Assembly: GCF_009883635.2 (NCBI RefSeq) | Contig: NZ_CP026115.2 | Location: forward strand, 3,472,001-3,536,000 | Origin: Pseudomonas putida | Lineage (GTDB): Bacteria; Pseudomonadota; Gammaproteobacteria; Pseudomonadales; Pseudomonadaceae | Length of the DNA: 64,000 nt | Reading direction: 5' to 3' | In this document: piece by piece, positions 9,082-17,801 of the stretch | Numbering within the stretch: position 1 is the stretch's first letter | Layout of the letters: the number at the start of each line of letters is the position of its first letter | Program-made: the position numbers and the translations under genes | The notes under the pieces: model-generated | Seen by the model: only the letters and a program-made list of their open reading frames with translations | Database searches by the model: none | What the model was told of the DNA's origin: nothing

Positions 9082-9687
9082 ATGCCAATCGAACTGCTGC
9101 CGGAAACCCCCTCGCAGACCGCCGGCCCCTACGTACACATCGGCTTGGCCCTGGAAGCGGCCGGCAACCCGACCCGCGACCAGGAAATCTGGAACCGCCT
9201 GGCCAAGCCAGACGCTGCGGGCGAGCACATCCTGCTGATCGGCCAGGTGTATGACGGCAACGGCCACCTCGTGCGTGATTCGTTCCTGGAACTGTGGCAG
9301 GCCGATGCCAATGGCCAGTACCAGGATGCCTACAACCTGGAAAACGCCTTCAACAGCTTCGGCCGCACCGCCACCACCTTCGATGCCGGCGAGTGGACCG
9401 TGCACACGGTCAAGCCTGGAGTGGTGAACAATGCTGCGGGTGTGCCAATGGCGCCGCATATCAACATCAGCCTGTTTGCCCGGGGGATCAACATCCACCT
9501 GCATACGCGCCTGTATTTCGATGATGAGGCGGACGCCAATGCCAAGTGCCCGGTGCTCAACCTGATCGAGCAGCCGCAGCGTCGCGAGACATTGATTGCC
9601 AAGCGTTGCGAGGTAGATGGGAAAACGGCATATCGCTTCGATATCCGTATTCAGGGGGAAGGGGAGACGGTCTTCTTCGACTTCTGA
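9082..9687 (+). CDS. pcaG: Protocatechuate 3,4-dioxygenase, alpha subunit
   Basis: This 201-residue protein is homologous to PcaH (for example LLIGQVYDGNGHLVRDSFLELWQADANGQY) but lacks the full set of iron ligands, as alpha subunits do. It forms part of the substrate pocket and partners PcaH in the oligomer. The gene starts 10 bases after pcaH with its own purine-rich site (TGAGGACC), so the two are co-transcribed. A GC hairpin at 9697-9715 ends the operon. Confidence 0.97.
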   Translation: MPIELLPETPSQTAGPYVHIGLALEAAGNPTRDQEIWNRLAKPDAAGEHILLIGQVYDGNGHLVRDSFLELWQADANGQYQDAYNLENAFNSFGRTATTFDAGEWTVHTVKPGVVNNAAGVPMAPHINISLFARGINIHLHTRLYFDDEADANAKCPVLNLIEQPQRRETLIAKRCEVDGKTAYRFDIRIQGEGETVFFDF

Positions 9688-9696
9688 GTGAAGCCT

Positions 9697-9715
9697 GGGG
9701 CTGCAGAGCAGCCCC
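9697..9715. terminator. Hairpin terminator between convergent pcaG and trmA
   Basis: GGGGCTGC-AGA-GCAGCCCC is a perfect 8-bp stem lying in the 41-base gap between the converging stops. It can serve both strands, although neither side has a long T run. Confidence 0.6.
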
Positions 9716-9728
9716 GGCGATCTGAAAG

Positions 9729-10814
9729 TCAGCGCCGAACCAGCAGGACGCCACTTTCCATGTGGTGGGTATAGGGGAACTGGTCGAACAACGCACAACG
9801 CTCGATGCGGTGCGTGTCCTGCAACTGGGCAATGTTCGCCGCCAGCGTCTCTGGATTGCACGAGATGTACAGAATCCGCTCGAAACGCCGAGTCAGCTCG
9901 CAGGTATCCGGGTCCATGCCGGCCCGTGGCGGGTCGACGAACACGGTGCCGAACTCATAACTCTTCAGATCGATACCTTCCAGACGACGGAATGGCCGCA
10001 CTTCATTCAGTGCCTGGGTCAATTCCTCTGCCGACAAACGTACCAATCGCACGTTATCCACAGCGTTCTCGTCGAGGTTGCTCAGCGCGGCATTGACCGA
10101 GGTCTTGCTGATCTCGGTGGCCAGCACCTGGCGCACGCGGGTGGCCAGCGGCAGGGTGAAGTTGCCATTGCCGCAATACAGCTCCAGCAAGTCGTCCTCA
10201 CGCTCGCCGATGGCCTCGAACGCCCAGCTCAGCATCTTCTGGTTCACCGCGCCGTTGGGCTGGGTGAACGCGCCCTCCGGCTGGCGGTAGCTGAATACCC
10301 GGCCGGCCACATCGAGTTTTTCCACCGCGTAGTCGCGGCCGATCACCAGGCGCTTGCCCTTCGAACGGCCGATCAGGCTCACGCCGAGGTCTTCGGCCAA
10401 CTGCCGGGCAGCCACTTCCCAGGCTTCATCCAGCGGGCGGTGGTAGCACAGGGTGACCATGGCATCGCCGGCGAGGGTGGTAAGGAACTCCACCTGGAAC
10501 AGACGATTGCCCAGTTCCTCGCTGGCCTGCCAGGCGGCCTTCAGGAGCGGCATCAGCTCATTGATGCGCTGACTGGCGATGGGGAAATCGTCGATCAGGA
10601 TCGCCTTGTGCTTGTCGCCCGGGGCGAACATCGCGTAGTGGCGCTGGCCATCTTCGCGCCACAGGCGGAACTCGGCGCGCAGGCGGTAGTGCTCGCGCGG
10701 CGAGTCGAAAACGGCCGGCTCCGGCGCGCCGAAGGGCGCCAGCAGCTCGCGCAGGCGGGCGACTTTGCCCTCGAGCTGGGTGTCGTAGGCGGAGGGATCG
10801 AAGACAGCACTCAT
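9729..10814 (-). CDS. trmA: tRNA (uracil-5-)-methyltransferase
   Basis: This 361-residue SAM-dependent enzyme makes 5-methyluridine (ribothymidine) at tRNA position 54. It has the SAM-binding motif [15 protein letters not shown] near residue 210, the catalytic Cys319 in YISCNPETL, and the C-terminal general base Glu353 in HHMESGVLL, with length close to E. coli TrmA. The start ATG overlaps the stop of the upstream purine permease by four bases (ATGA), so both lie on one transcript. The pairing is probably for expression rather than pathway. Confidence 0.95.
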   Translation of the reverse strand: MSAVFDPSAYDTQLEGKVARLRELLAPFGAPEPAVFDSPREHYRLRAEFRLWREDGQRHYAMFAPGDKHKAILIDDFPIASQRINELMPLLKAAWQASEELGNRLFQVEFLTTLAGDAMVTLCYHRPLDEAWEVAARQLAEDLGVSLIGRSKGKRLVIGRDYAVEKLDVAGRVFSYRQPEGAFTQPNGAVNQKMLSWAFEAIGEREDDLLELYCGNGNFTLPLATRVRQVLATEISKTSVNAALSNLDENAVDNVRLVRLSAEELTQALNEVRPFRRLEGIDLKSYEFGTVFVDPPRAGMDPDTCELTRRFERILYISCNPETLAANIAQLQDTHRIERCALFDQFPYTHHMESGVLLVRR

Positions 10815-12106
10815 GCGTTGAACCAGCCCAGCTTGATGACGAACAGGATGGAAAGGATCACCAGGGCCGGGTTCAGGTCGCGGTGGCGGCCAGAGATCAG
10901 CTTGACGGCGGTCCAGGAGATGAAGCCGAAGGCGATGCCGTTGGCGATCGAGTAAGTCAGCGGCATCGCCAGGGCGGTCACCACCACCGGTGCGGCTTCG
11001 GTGACGTCGTCCCAGTTGATTTCCGCCAGGCCCGAGGCCATCAGCACGGCGACGAACAGCAGTGCCGGGGCGGTGGCAAAGGCCGGCACGCTACCGGCCA
11101 GCGGGGCGAAGAACAGCGCCAGCAGGAACAGGATGGCGACCACGATGGCGGTCAGGCCGGTACGGCCCCCGGCGCTCACGCCAGCAGCGGATTCGATGTA
11201 GCTGGTGGTGGTCGAGGTGCCCAGCAGGGAGCCGGCCATGGCCGCGGTGCTGTCGGCGATCAGGGCACGGCCCATTTTCGGCATGTGGCCGTCCTTGCCC
11301 ATCAGGCCGGCGCGCTTGGCCACGCCGATCAGGGTGCCGGAGTTGTCGAACAGGTCGACGAACAGGAAGGCGAAGATCACGCTGACCAGGCCCACGTCGA
11401 GGGCGCCCTTGATGTCCAGCTGGAGGAAGGTCGGCGCCAGCGATGGGGGCATCGACACGACGCCGCCGAATGGCGTCACACCCATCAGGATCGAGGCGAT
11501 GGTAACGGCCAGGATGCCGATCAGCACCGCGCCACGAACCTTCAGCGACTCGAGGCCGACGATCAGGAAGAAGCCCAGGGTGGCGAGGATCGGCGCTGGC
11601 TGCTTGAGGTCGCCCAGGCCCACCAGGGTCGCCGGGTTATCGACGACGATGCCGGCATTATGCAGGGCGATGAGCGCCAGGAACAGGCCGATACCTGCAG
11701 CAATCGCCGAACGCAACGGCAGCGGGATGCTGTTCACGATCCATTCGCGGATGCGGAAGATCGACAGCAGGAAGAACATCACCGCCGAGAGGAACACCGC
11801 TCCCAGGGCCACCTGCCAGGTGTGGCCCATGTGCAGGACCACCGTGTAGGTGAAGAACGCGTTCAGGCCCATGCCCGGCGCCAGGGCGATCGGGTAGTTG
11901 GCGATCAGGCCCATGGTGGTCGAGCCGATGGCGGCGGCCAGGCAGGTGGCGACGAAGATCGCGCCTTTGTCCATGCCGGTCTCGCCGAGGATGCTCGGGT
12001 TGACGAACAGGATGTAGGCCATGGCCAGGAAGGTGGTGACGCCCGCAAGAATCTCGGTGCGCACGTTGGTGTTGTGTGCTTTTAGTTGAAACAGCCTGTC
12101 CAGCAT
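10811..12106 (-). CDS. AzgA-type (NCS2) purine base permease
   Basis: The 431-residue inner-membrane protein has about 12-14 membrane segments. Its signatures are typical of the adenine/guanine/hypoxanthine permease branch (AzgA, PurP, GhxP): an N-terminal [20 protein letters not shown], the [15 protein letters not shown] loop and the [22 protein letters not shown] motif. It likely imports purine bases with protons. It is upstream of trmA with a four-base overlap. It differs from the second NCS2 permease at 21559 (xanthine/urate branch). Confidence 0.9.
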   Translation of the reverse strand: MLDRLFQLKAHNTNVRTEILAGVTTFLAMAYILFVNPSILGETGMDKGAIFVATCLAAAIGSTTMGLIANYPIALAPGMGLNAFFTYTVVLHMGHTWQVALGAVFLSAVMFFLLSIFRIREWIVNSIPLPLRSAIAAGIGLFLALIALHNAGIVVDNPATLVGLGDLKQPAPILATLGFFLIVGLESLKVRGAVLIGILAVTIASILMGVTPFGGVVSMPPSLAPTFLQLDIKGALDVGLVSVIFAFLFVDLFDNSGTLIGVAKRAGLMGKDGHMPKMGRALIADSTAAMAGSLLGTSTTTSYIESAAGVSAGGRTGLTAIVVAILFLLALFFAPLAGSVPAFATAPALLFVAVLMASGLAEINWDDVTEAAPVVVTALAMPLTYSIANGIAFGFISWTAVKLISGRHRDLNPALVILSILFVIKLGWFNA

Positions 12107-12274
12107 GCCCGCTCCCCAGGGCGCCCTCGCGCCGTGATTGTATCGACCCCATCAGCAAAGCACAGACCGTAGCGGATGCCGTGTTTTGTATGGGGCGGAA
12201 AAAAGCCGCGCATCATACCAGCATGCTCGGCGGGGGCCTATCGCCGTTGGGGAATGGGTTTCTTTGTCACCTGT

Positions 12275-12365
12275 GCCGGCCTCTTCGCGGGGCAAGCCCG
12301 CTCCACATCTTGAAACCTGTGCGATCTGTGTGGGAGCGGGCTTGCCCCGCGAAGAGGCCGGCACA
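12275..12365. repeat. Inverted pair of P. putida-type REP sequences
   Basis: The left copy (about 12275-12306) contains CCTCTTCGCGGGGCAAGCCC and the right copy (about 12327-12365) is a close reverse complement that extends to GAAGAGGCCGGC. The outer parts pair over at least 15 bases, so the whole unit can fold as one long hairpin between the purine permease promoter and the end of the MFS gene. Confidence 0.85.
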
Positions 12366-12374
12366 AGCGAACGA

Positions 12375-13595
12375 TCAACCGTTGTGCAAACGGTCCCGCT
12401 TGGCCAGGGTGGGGAACAGTCTTATCCACAGCCCCGTCACCACCAGTGTACCGACCCCTCCCAGCACCACCGCCGGCACCGTGCCAAACCAGTGCGCCGT
12501 CACCCCGGACTCGAATTCACCCAACTGGTTCGAAGCACCGATGAACAACCCGTTCACCGCGCTCACCCGCCCGCGCATCTCGTCCGGCGTCTCCAGCTGC
12601 ACGAAGGCACCGCGGATCACCATGCTGATCATGTCCGCCGCGCCCAGCACCACCAGCACCGCCAGCGAAAACCAGAACGAGGTCGACAGGCCGAAGGCGA
12701 TGGTTGCCACGCCAAACAGGCCGACGGCGGTGAACATGGTGCGGCCGACCTTGCGCTCGACCGGGAAGCGCGCCAGCCACAGCGACATCAGCAGTGCCCC
12801 GACCGCCGGCGCTGAGCGCAGCAGGCCCAGGCCCCACGGGCCGGTGAGCAGGATGTCCTTGGCAAACACCGGCAGCAGGGCGGTGGCGCCACCGAGCAAC
12901 ACGGCGAACAGGTCCAGCGAGATGGCCCCGAGGATGTCGGGCCGGCTGCGGATGAAGCGGATCCCGGCCATCAGCGACTCGATACTGGCGCGGCCGCGTT
13001 GAGGCACCTGCTGGCGCGAGTCGAGGCTGAGCATCAACAGGCAAGCGATGGCGTACAAGGCGACGGTCGGGCCGTACACCCAGATGCTGCCGAAGGCGTA
13101 CAGGAAGCCACCCACGGCCGGGGCGACGATGGTGGCCGCCTGGGTCGCCGAGGCCGAGGCCGCCACCGCCCGCGGGAACAGCCCCTGCGGCACCACGTTG
13201 GGCAGCAGCGCCTGAGTCGCCGGCATCTCGAACGAGCGGGTGGCACCGAGCAGGAAGGCCAGGACGAAGATCAGCTCGCGGCTGACGTTGTCGGTGGCGC
13301 TGCCCACGGCCAGCGCCAGGGCGATCAGCCCCTGCAGGCTCTGGCACAGCGCCGCGACCTTGCGCCGGTCATAGCGGTCGGCGACGTGCCCGGTGTGCAG
13401 CATGAACAGCACCCGCGGGGCGAATTCGACCAGGCCGACCAAGCCCAGGTCGAGCACATTGCCGGTCAGCTGGTAGAGGTGCCAGCCAATGGCCACGGTG
13501 AGCATCTGGAAGCCGCTGGCGGTGAACACCCGGGCCAGCCAGAAGGCGACGAAAGGGCGGTGATGACGCAACAGCTGCGGTGCGGAATCGGACAT
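12375..13595 (-). CDS. MFS transporter, EntS-like exporter
   Basis: The preferred start is the Met of MSDSAPQLLRHHRPFVAFWLARV at 13595; an upstream extension of 45 codons shows no membrane-protein character. The 406-residue product has about 12 helices, the loop motif GHVADRYDRRKV between helices 2 and 3, and overall similarity to the EntS/enterobactin-exporter-like MFS branch. The substrate is unknown. It stands alone. A GTAAC-N5-GTTAC palindrome lies upstream at 13650-13664. Confidence 0.85.
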   Translation of the reverse strand: MSDSAPQLLRHHRPFVAFWLARVFTASGFQMLTVAIGWHLYQLTGNVLDLGLVGLVEFAPRVLFMLHTGHVADRYDRRKVAALCQSLQGLIALALAVGSATDNVSRELIFVLAFLLGATRSFEMPATQALLPNVVPQGLFPRAVAASASATQAATIVAPAVGGFLYAFGSIWVYGPTVALYAIACLLMLSLDSRQQVPQRGRASIESLMAGIRFIRSRPDILGAISLDLFAVLLGGATALLPVFAKDILLTGPWGLGLLRSAPAVGALLMSLWLARFPVERKVGRTMFTAVGLFGVATIAFGLSTSFWFSLAVLVVLGAADMISMVIRGAFVQLETPDEMRGRVSAVNGLFIGASNQLGEFESGVTAHWFGTVPAVVLGGVGTLVVTGLWIRLFPTLAKRDRLHNG

Positions 13596-13649
13596 CGGAA
13601 ACCTGTTGGCCTCGGCGCAGTAGAGGGGCCCGCAGCGTATCATCTGTTT

Positions 13650-13664
13650 GTAACAAACGGTTAC
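13650..13664. promoter_or_regulatory. Palindrome GTAAC-N5-GTTAC upstream of MFS gene
   Basis: GTAACAAACGGTTAC is a perfect 5-5-5 inverted repeat 55 bases before the MFS start, set within a TTTG...GTTTG context. It could be an operator for the exporter gene. No regulator is encoded next to it. Confidence 0.3.
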
Positions 13665-13780
13665 TGTTTGCCGTGGTCGGCACTTTTTCACCTGCCGCGA
13701 AAGAGGGTGGGGCAACGGGTCACGCGGCAATCAACCACACGGCCCAGCAGGCTATTCGGGACTATGCTTCCTAGCAATCG

Positions 13781-13794
13781 TTGATCTGGATCAA
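13781..13794. promoter_or_regulatory. ANR/FNR box upstream of cioA
   Basis: TTGATCTGGATCAA matches the FNR-family consensus TTGAT-N4-ATCAA at every fixed base. In pseudomonads the oxygen-sensing regulator ANR uses this site and is known to repress the cyanide-insensitive oxidase genes in P. aeruginosa at low oxygen. A similar role before cioAB is the natural reading. Confidence 0.85.
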
Positions 13795-13940
13795 TCGTTC
13801 CAGATCTAACGAATTGGCCCTCGGGCCGGAATCCCTGCGATCGAACAGAACAATTCCAGCGTGCCGCACTCGACTACCGTGGGGGCAGTGGGCGACGGGG
13901 CCACAAGCCCGGACGCCGGATTATCTGAAGAGGAAGCACC

Positions 13941-15377
13941 ATGTTCGGAATAGAGGCCTTAGAGCTCGCCCGAATGCAGTTTGCCTTTACCGTGTCGTTC
14001 CACATCCTGTTCCCGGCCATCACCATTGGCCTGGCGAGCTACCTGGCAGTCCTCGAAGGCCTCTGGCTGCGGACCCACGAGCAGGTCTACCGTGACCTCT
14101 ACCACTTCTGGTCGAAGATCTTCGCCGTCAACTTCGGCATGGGCGTGGTCTCCGGCCTGGTCATGGCCTACCAGTTCGGCACCAACTGGAGCCGCTTCTC
14201 CGACTTTGCCGGCTCCATCACCGGCCCTTTGCTCACCTATGAAGTGCTCACCGCCTTCTTCCTCGAGGCAGGTTTCCTGGGCGTCATGCTGTTTGGCTGG
14301 AACCGCGTTGGCCGTGGCCTGCACTTCTTTTCCACGGTAATGGTCGCGCTCGGCACCCTGGTCTCGACCTTCTGGATTCTCGCCTCCAACAGCTGGATGC
14401 AGACCCCTCAGGGCCACGAGATCATCGATGGCCGGGTGGTGCCGGTGGACTGGTTTGCGGTGGTATTCAACCCGTCGTTCCCCTATCGCCTGATGCACAT
14501 GGCCACTGCTGCCTTTGTGTCCACGGCCTTCTTCGTCGGCGCTTCGGCGGCCTGGCACCTGCTGCGCGGGCGTGACAACCCGGCGGTGCGCAAGATGCTG
14601 TCGATGGCCATGTGGATGGCCCTGGTCGTCGCCCCGATCCAGGCGGTGATCGGTGACTTCCACGGCCTCAACACGCTCAAGCACCAGCCTGTGAAGATCG
14701 CCGCGATCGAAGGCCACTGGGAGAACGTGCCCGGTGAGCCGACCCCGTTGATCCTGTTCGGCATCCCCGACATGAAGGCCGAAACCACCCGTTTCAAGGT
14801 CGAGATCCCGGCGCTCGGCAGCCTGATCCTGACCCACAGCCTGGACAAGCAGGTGCCGGCGATGAAGGAGTTCCCGCCTGAGGACCGGCCCAACTCGACC
14901 ATCGTGTTCTGGTCGTTCCGGATCATGGTCGGGCTCGGCTTCCTGATGATCTTCGTCGGCCTGTGGAGCCTGTGGCTGCGCAAGCGCGGCACCCTCTACA
15001 CCTCGCGGCCGTTCCTGCATCTTGCGCTGTGGATGGGGCCTTCCGGGCTGATCGCGCTGCTCGCTGGGTGGTTCACCACCGAGATCGGCCGCCAGCCGTG
15101 GGTGGTGTATGGCCTGATGCGCACCGCCGATGGTGTGTCCAACCACAGTTATGCACAGCTCGGCTTCACCCTGGTGGCGTTCGTGGTGGTGTACTTCGCC
15201 CTGTTCGGCACCGGCCTTGGCTACATGATGCGCCTGGTGCGCAAAGGCCCGCAGACTGGCGAAGGTGACGAAGCCAACCCCGGTGGCCCTGGCACCAAGC
15301 GCACGCCGGCACGGCCGTTGTCTGCCGCCGATGACAGTGCTGATGCCAATTCCACCAGCCTGAGCAAGGGGAACTGA
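13941..15377 (+). CDS. cioA: Cyanide-insensitive quinol oxidase subunit I (CydA-like)
   Basis: The 478-residue membrane protein has the bd-oxidase subunit I layout: His21 in SFHILFPAITIG for the high-spin haem pair, a second His in MHMATAAF near residue 187, and a conserved Met in the helix WSFRIMVGLGFL. Its quinol loop is short compared with E. coli CydA (522 residues), as in the CioA branch. With CioB it oxidises ubiquinol and reduces oxygen to water with low cyanide sensitivity. The ribosome site is GAGGAAG. It is followed by cioB after 3 bases and a small DUF2474 gene. A perfect ANR box lies upstream. Confidence 0.95.
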   Translation: MFGIEALELARMQFAFTVSFHILFPAITIGLASYLAVLEGLWLRTHEQVYRDLYHFWSKIFAVNFGMGVVSGLVMAYQFGTNWSRFSDFAGSITGPLLTYEVLTAFFLEAGFLGVMLFGWNRVGRGLHFFSTVMVALGTLVSTFWILASNSWMQTPQGHEIIDGRVVPVDWFAVVFNPSFPYRLMHMATAAFVSTAFFVGASAAWHLLRGRDNPAVRKMLSMAMWMALVVAPIQAVIGDFHGLNTLKHQPVKIAAIEGHWENVPGEPTPLILFGIPDMKAETTRFKVEIPALGSLILTHSLDKQVPAMKEFPPEDRPNSTIVFWSFRIMVGLGFLMIFVGLWSLWLRKRGTLYTSRPFLHLALWMGPSGLIALLAGWFTTEIGRQPWVVYGLMRTADGVSNHSYAQLGFTLVAFVVVYFALFGTGLGYMMRLVRKGPQTGEGDEANPGGPGTKRTPARPLSAADDSADANSTSLSKGN

Positions 15378-15380
15378 GCC

Positions 15381-16388
15381 ATGGGTATCGACCTTCCGCT
15401 GATCTGGGCCGTGATCATCATCTTCGGCGTCATGATGTACGTAGTGATGGATGGTTTCGACCTGGGCATCGGCATGCTCTTCCCCTTCGTCAAGGGCGAG
15501 CGTGACCGCGATGTGATGATGAATACCGTCGCGCCCGTCTGGGACGGCAACGAAACCTGGCTGGTGCTGGGCGGCGCCGGGTTGTTCGGCGCGTTCCCGA
15601 TGGCCTATGCCGTGGTGCTCGAAGCGCTGTACCTGCCGTTGATCCTCATGCTGATCGGCCTGATCTTCCGCGGCGTGGCGTTCGAGTTCCGCTTCAAGGC
15701 CACCGCCGAGAAGCGCCACATCTGGGACAAGGCCTTCATCTGGGGCTCGCTGATCGCTACGTTCTTCCAGGGCGTGGCGCTGGGCGCCTTCCTCGAAGGC
15801 TTCAAGGTGGTCGACCGGCACTTCGCCGGTGGCACCCTCGACTGGCTGACGCCATTCAGCCTGTTCTGCGGCCTTGGGCTGATCGTCGCCTACACCCTGC
15901 TGGGCTGTACCTGGCTGATCATGAAGACCGAAGGCGACCTGCAGTTGAGGATGCACGACCTCGCCCGGCCGCTGGCGCTGGTGCTGCTGGCTGTGATCGG
16001 TATCGTCAGCCTGTGGACCCCGATCGCTTATCCACAGATTGCCGACCGCTGGTTCAGCATGCCCAACCTGTTCTGGTTCATGCCGGTGCCGCTGCTGGTG
16101 CTGGTGACCTTCTACGGCTTGCTCAAGGCAGTGGCGCGCAATGCGCACTACACGCCGTTCCTGCTCACCCTGGTGTTGATATTCCTGGGCTACAGCGGGC
16201 TGGGCATCAGCCTTTGGCCGAACATCATCCCGCCGACGATCTCGATCTGGGATGCAGCAGCGCCGCCACAGAGCCAGGGCTTCATGCTGGTGGGCACGTT
16301 GTTCATCCTGCCGTTCATCCTCATGTACACCTTCTGGAGCTACTACGTGTTCCGCGGCAAGGTGACCCATGAAGACGGCTATCACTAG
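15381..16388 (+). CDS. cioB: Cyanide-insensitive quinol oxidase subunit II (CydB-like)
   Basis: The 335-residue protein starts MGIDLPLIWAVIIIFGVMMY and contains the VMDGFDLGIGMLFP and WDGNETWLVLGG motifs of CydB. It has about eight to nine membrane helices and stabilises the haem-bearing subunit. The gene starts three bases after cioA and the small third gene follows nine bases later, so all three form one operon controlled from the ANR-boxed promoter. Confidence 0.95.
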   Translation: MGIDLPLIWAVIIIFGVMMYVVMDGFDLGIGMLFPFVKGERDRDVMMNTVAPVWDGNETWLVLGGAGLFGAFPMAYAVVLEALYLPLILMLIGLIFRGVAFEFRFKATAEKRHIWDKAFIWGSLIATFFQGVALGAFLEGFKVVDRHFAGGTLDWLTPFSLFCGLGLIVAYTLLGCTWLIMKTEGDLQLRMHDLARPLALVLLAVIGIVSLWTPIAYPQIADRWFSMPNLFWFMPVPLLVLVTFYGLLKAVARNAHYTPFLLTLVLIFLGYSGLGISLWPNIIPPTISIWDAAAPPQSQGFMLVGTLFILPFILMYTFWSYYVFRGKVTHEDGYH

Positions 16389-16397
16389 GAGGGCCGC

Positions 16398-16553
16398 ATG
16401 ATGACCGGTAAACATGGCCTGGAAGAGAAGAAACCGCTGTGGCAGCGGCTGGGTTGGCTGGTGCTGATCTGGGCGATGAGCGTGGCGGCCCTGGGCGTGG
16501 CGGCCTGGGTGATGCGCCTGTTCATGGGGGCCGCTGGCCTGACCACCCATTGA
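16398..16553 (+). CDS. DUF2474 small membrane protein, putative third subunit of Cio oxidase
   Basis: A 51-residue ORF begins at ATG 16398 (or ATG 16401) after AGGAGGGC, an excellent ribosome site. It has a charged N-terminus (KHGLEEKKPLWQRLGW) and one membrane helix over about residues 20-45, the DUF2474 pattern found after bd-type oxidase genes. It is analogous in place and size to CydX, which stabilises E. coli bd oxidase, so a structural role in CioAB is inferred. The gene is easily missed by length cut-offs. A strong hairpin terminator follows. Confidence 0.85.
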   Translation: MMTGKHGLEEKKPLWQRLGWLVLIWAMSVAALGVAAWVMRLFMGAAGLTTH

Positions 16554-16559
16554 CTGAAA

Positions 16560-16578
16560 GGGGGCGCCTGGCGCCCCC
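16560..16578. terminator. Bidirectional hairpin between cio operon and rlmG
   Basis: GGGGGCGCC-T-GGCGCCCCC folds as an 8-bp GC stem with a tight loop, followed by TGCCTTTATTT. It lies between the converging cio operon and rlmG and can end both. Confidence 0.75.
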
Positions 16579-16583
16579 TGCCT

Positions 16584-17708
16584 TTATTTACGCGCCTTGA
16601 GGATCACGAATTTCGGGGTTGCAGCTACCTGCTCCACGCCACGGAACAACCGCGCCAGCTTGCTGTGGTAGCCCAAGTGGCGGTTGCCGACGATGTACAG
16701 CGCACCGCCCACCACCAGTGCCTCGCGCGCCTGCTGGAACATGCGCCAGGCGAGGAAGTCACCCACCACCTGCTGCTGGTGGAACGGTGGATTGCACAGC
16801 ACTACTTCCAGCGACTGTTTTTCCACCCCGGCCAGGCCATCTCCCGGCAAGACCGTTACCAGCCGCTCACCCAGAGCCGCTTGCCAGTTCTCCTGCGCCG
16901 ACTGCACCGCCATGTACGATTCATCGACCAGAGTGAAATGCGCGTCCGGGTTGGCCAGTGCGCTGGCAATGGCCAGCACGCCGTTGCCGCAGCCCAGGTC
17001 GGCTACCCGGGCATTGCCCAGGTTGCGCGGCAAGTGGGGCAGGAAGGCACGGGTGCCGATATCCAGGCCCTCGCGGCAGAACACATTGGCATGGTTGACC
17101 AGCTCCAGTGCCGGCGTGTCGAGTTGGTAGCGGGTCGGGTAGGGCGACCTTGCGGCAGGGCGGTCGGCAACTGTGGCTGTCAGCAAGCGGGCCTTTTTCT
17201 GTGCCAGCGAAGCCTGTACCGGGCCGATGTACTTTTCCATCAGGTCACCGGCCGCGCGCGGCAGGTGCTTGATCATGGCACCGGCAATCACCTGGGCGCC
17301 GGGTGCCAGGTGACCTTGCAGGCGGATCAGCTGTTCTTCAAGTAGCGCGAGGGTCTTCGGCACGCGCACCAGCACGCGGTCGAACGGGCCCTGCCAGTGC
17401 TCGCTGGCCGGCACGAAGGGCACGCTGTCGAACGCCTTGCCATTACGCGTCAGGTTTTTCTCCAGCGCCATGTGCGCCAGGTGCGAGTCGCCGCTGCTGA
17501 CTACCTGCAGATGATCGGCCAGGCTGGCCGCCAGGGCGCCGAAGCTGTCGTTGAGCACCAGCACCCGGCTGCCGGCGTCCAGGCCCTGCCCATGCAGCTG
17601 TTCGAGCAGGTATTCATCGGCGGCATCGAAGGCTTGCAGCGGGTCGTTGGCCTGGTCCGGCTGGCGGATCAGGTCGAGTTCGGCGTAGGGAGTGGTCAAC
17701 AGGGGCAT
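16584..17708 (-). CDS. rlmG: 23S rRNA (guanine-N2)-methyltransferase RlmG-like
   Basis: The preferred start MPLLTTPYAELDLIRQP gives 374 residues, matching RlmG; a ten-codon upstream extension is possible. The N-terminal half is a degenerate methyltransferase-like domain. The C-terminal half has the SAM motif VADLGCGNGVLAI and the catalytic NPPFH motif of N2-guanine methyltransferases. RlmG methylates a guanine in helix 68 of 23S rRNA (G1835 in E. coli) using SAM. The gene is monocistronic, convergent with the cio operon. Confidence 0.9.
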   Translation of the reverse strand: MPLLTTPYAELDLIRQPDQANDPLQAFDAADEYLLEQLHGQGLDAGSRVLVLNDSFGALAASLADHLQVVSSGDSHLAHMALEKNLTRNGKAFDSVPFVPASEHWQGPFDRVLVRVPKTLALLEEQLIRLQGHLAPGAQVIAGAMIKHLPRAAGDLMEKYIGPVQASLAQKKARLLTATVADRPAARSPYPTRYQLDTPALELVNHANVFCREGLDIGTRAFLPHLPRNLGNARVADLGCGNGVLAIASALANPDAHFTLVDESYMAVQSAQENWQAALGERLVTVLPGDGLAGVEKQSLEVVLCNPPFHQQQVVGDFLAWRMFQQAREALVVGGALYIVGNRHLGYHSKLARLFRGVEQVAATPKFVILKARK

Positions 17709-17801
17709 GGCGTCTGGCTCGGGTACGGATCTGCCCATGGCAGTTCGCCACGAGCTTTGGTACGCGATTCTACAGGGCTTTGCCCGAGGCCGCAGGCCTG
17801 G

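Larger units (their letters stand above)
13596..13940. other. Divergent control region between the MFS gene and cioA
   Basis: This 345-base gene-free stretch holds the MFS promoter side with the palindrome GTAACAAACGGTTAC (13650-13664), and on the cioA side a perfect ANR/FNR box (13781-13794). The leader between the box and the cioA start is about 146 bases and carries no gene that I can support. Confidence 0.7.

Noticed and set aside
12271..12366. Possible CRISPR-like repeat
   Set aside because: There are only two inverted copies, not regularly spaced direct repeats; they match P. putida REP elements.
13959..16550. 863-residue open frame on the reverse strand opposite cioAB
   Set aside because: It is rich in His, Gln, Arg and Asp with no recognisable domain and lies exactly opposite the well-identified cioA, cioB and DUF2474 genes. 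Long antisense frames are common in high-GC pseudomonad genes.
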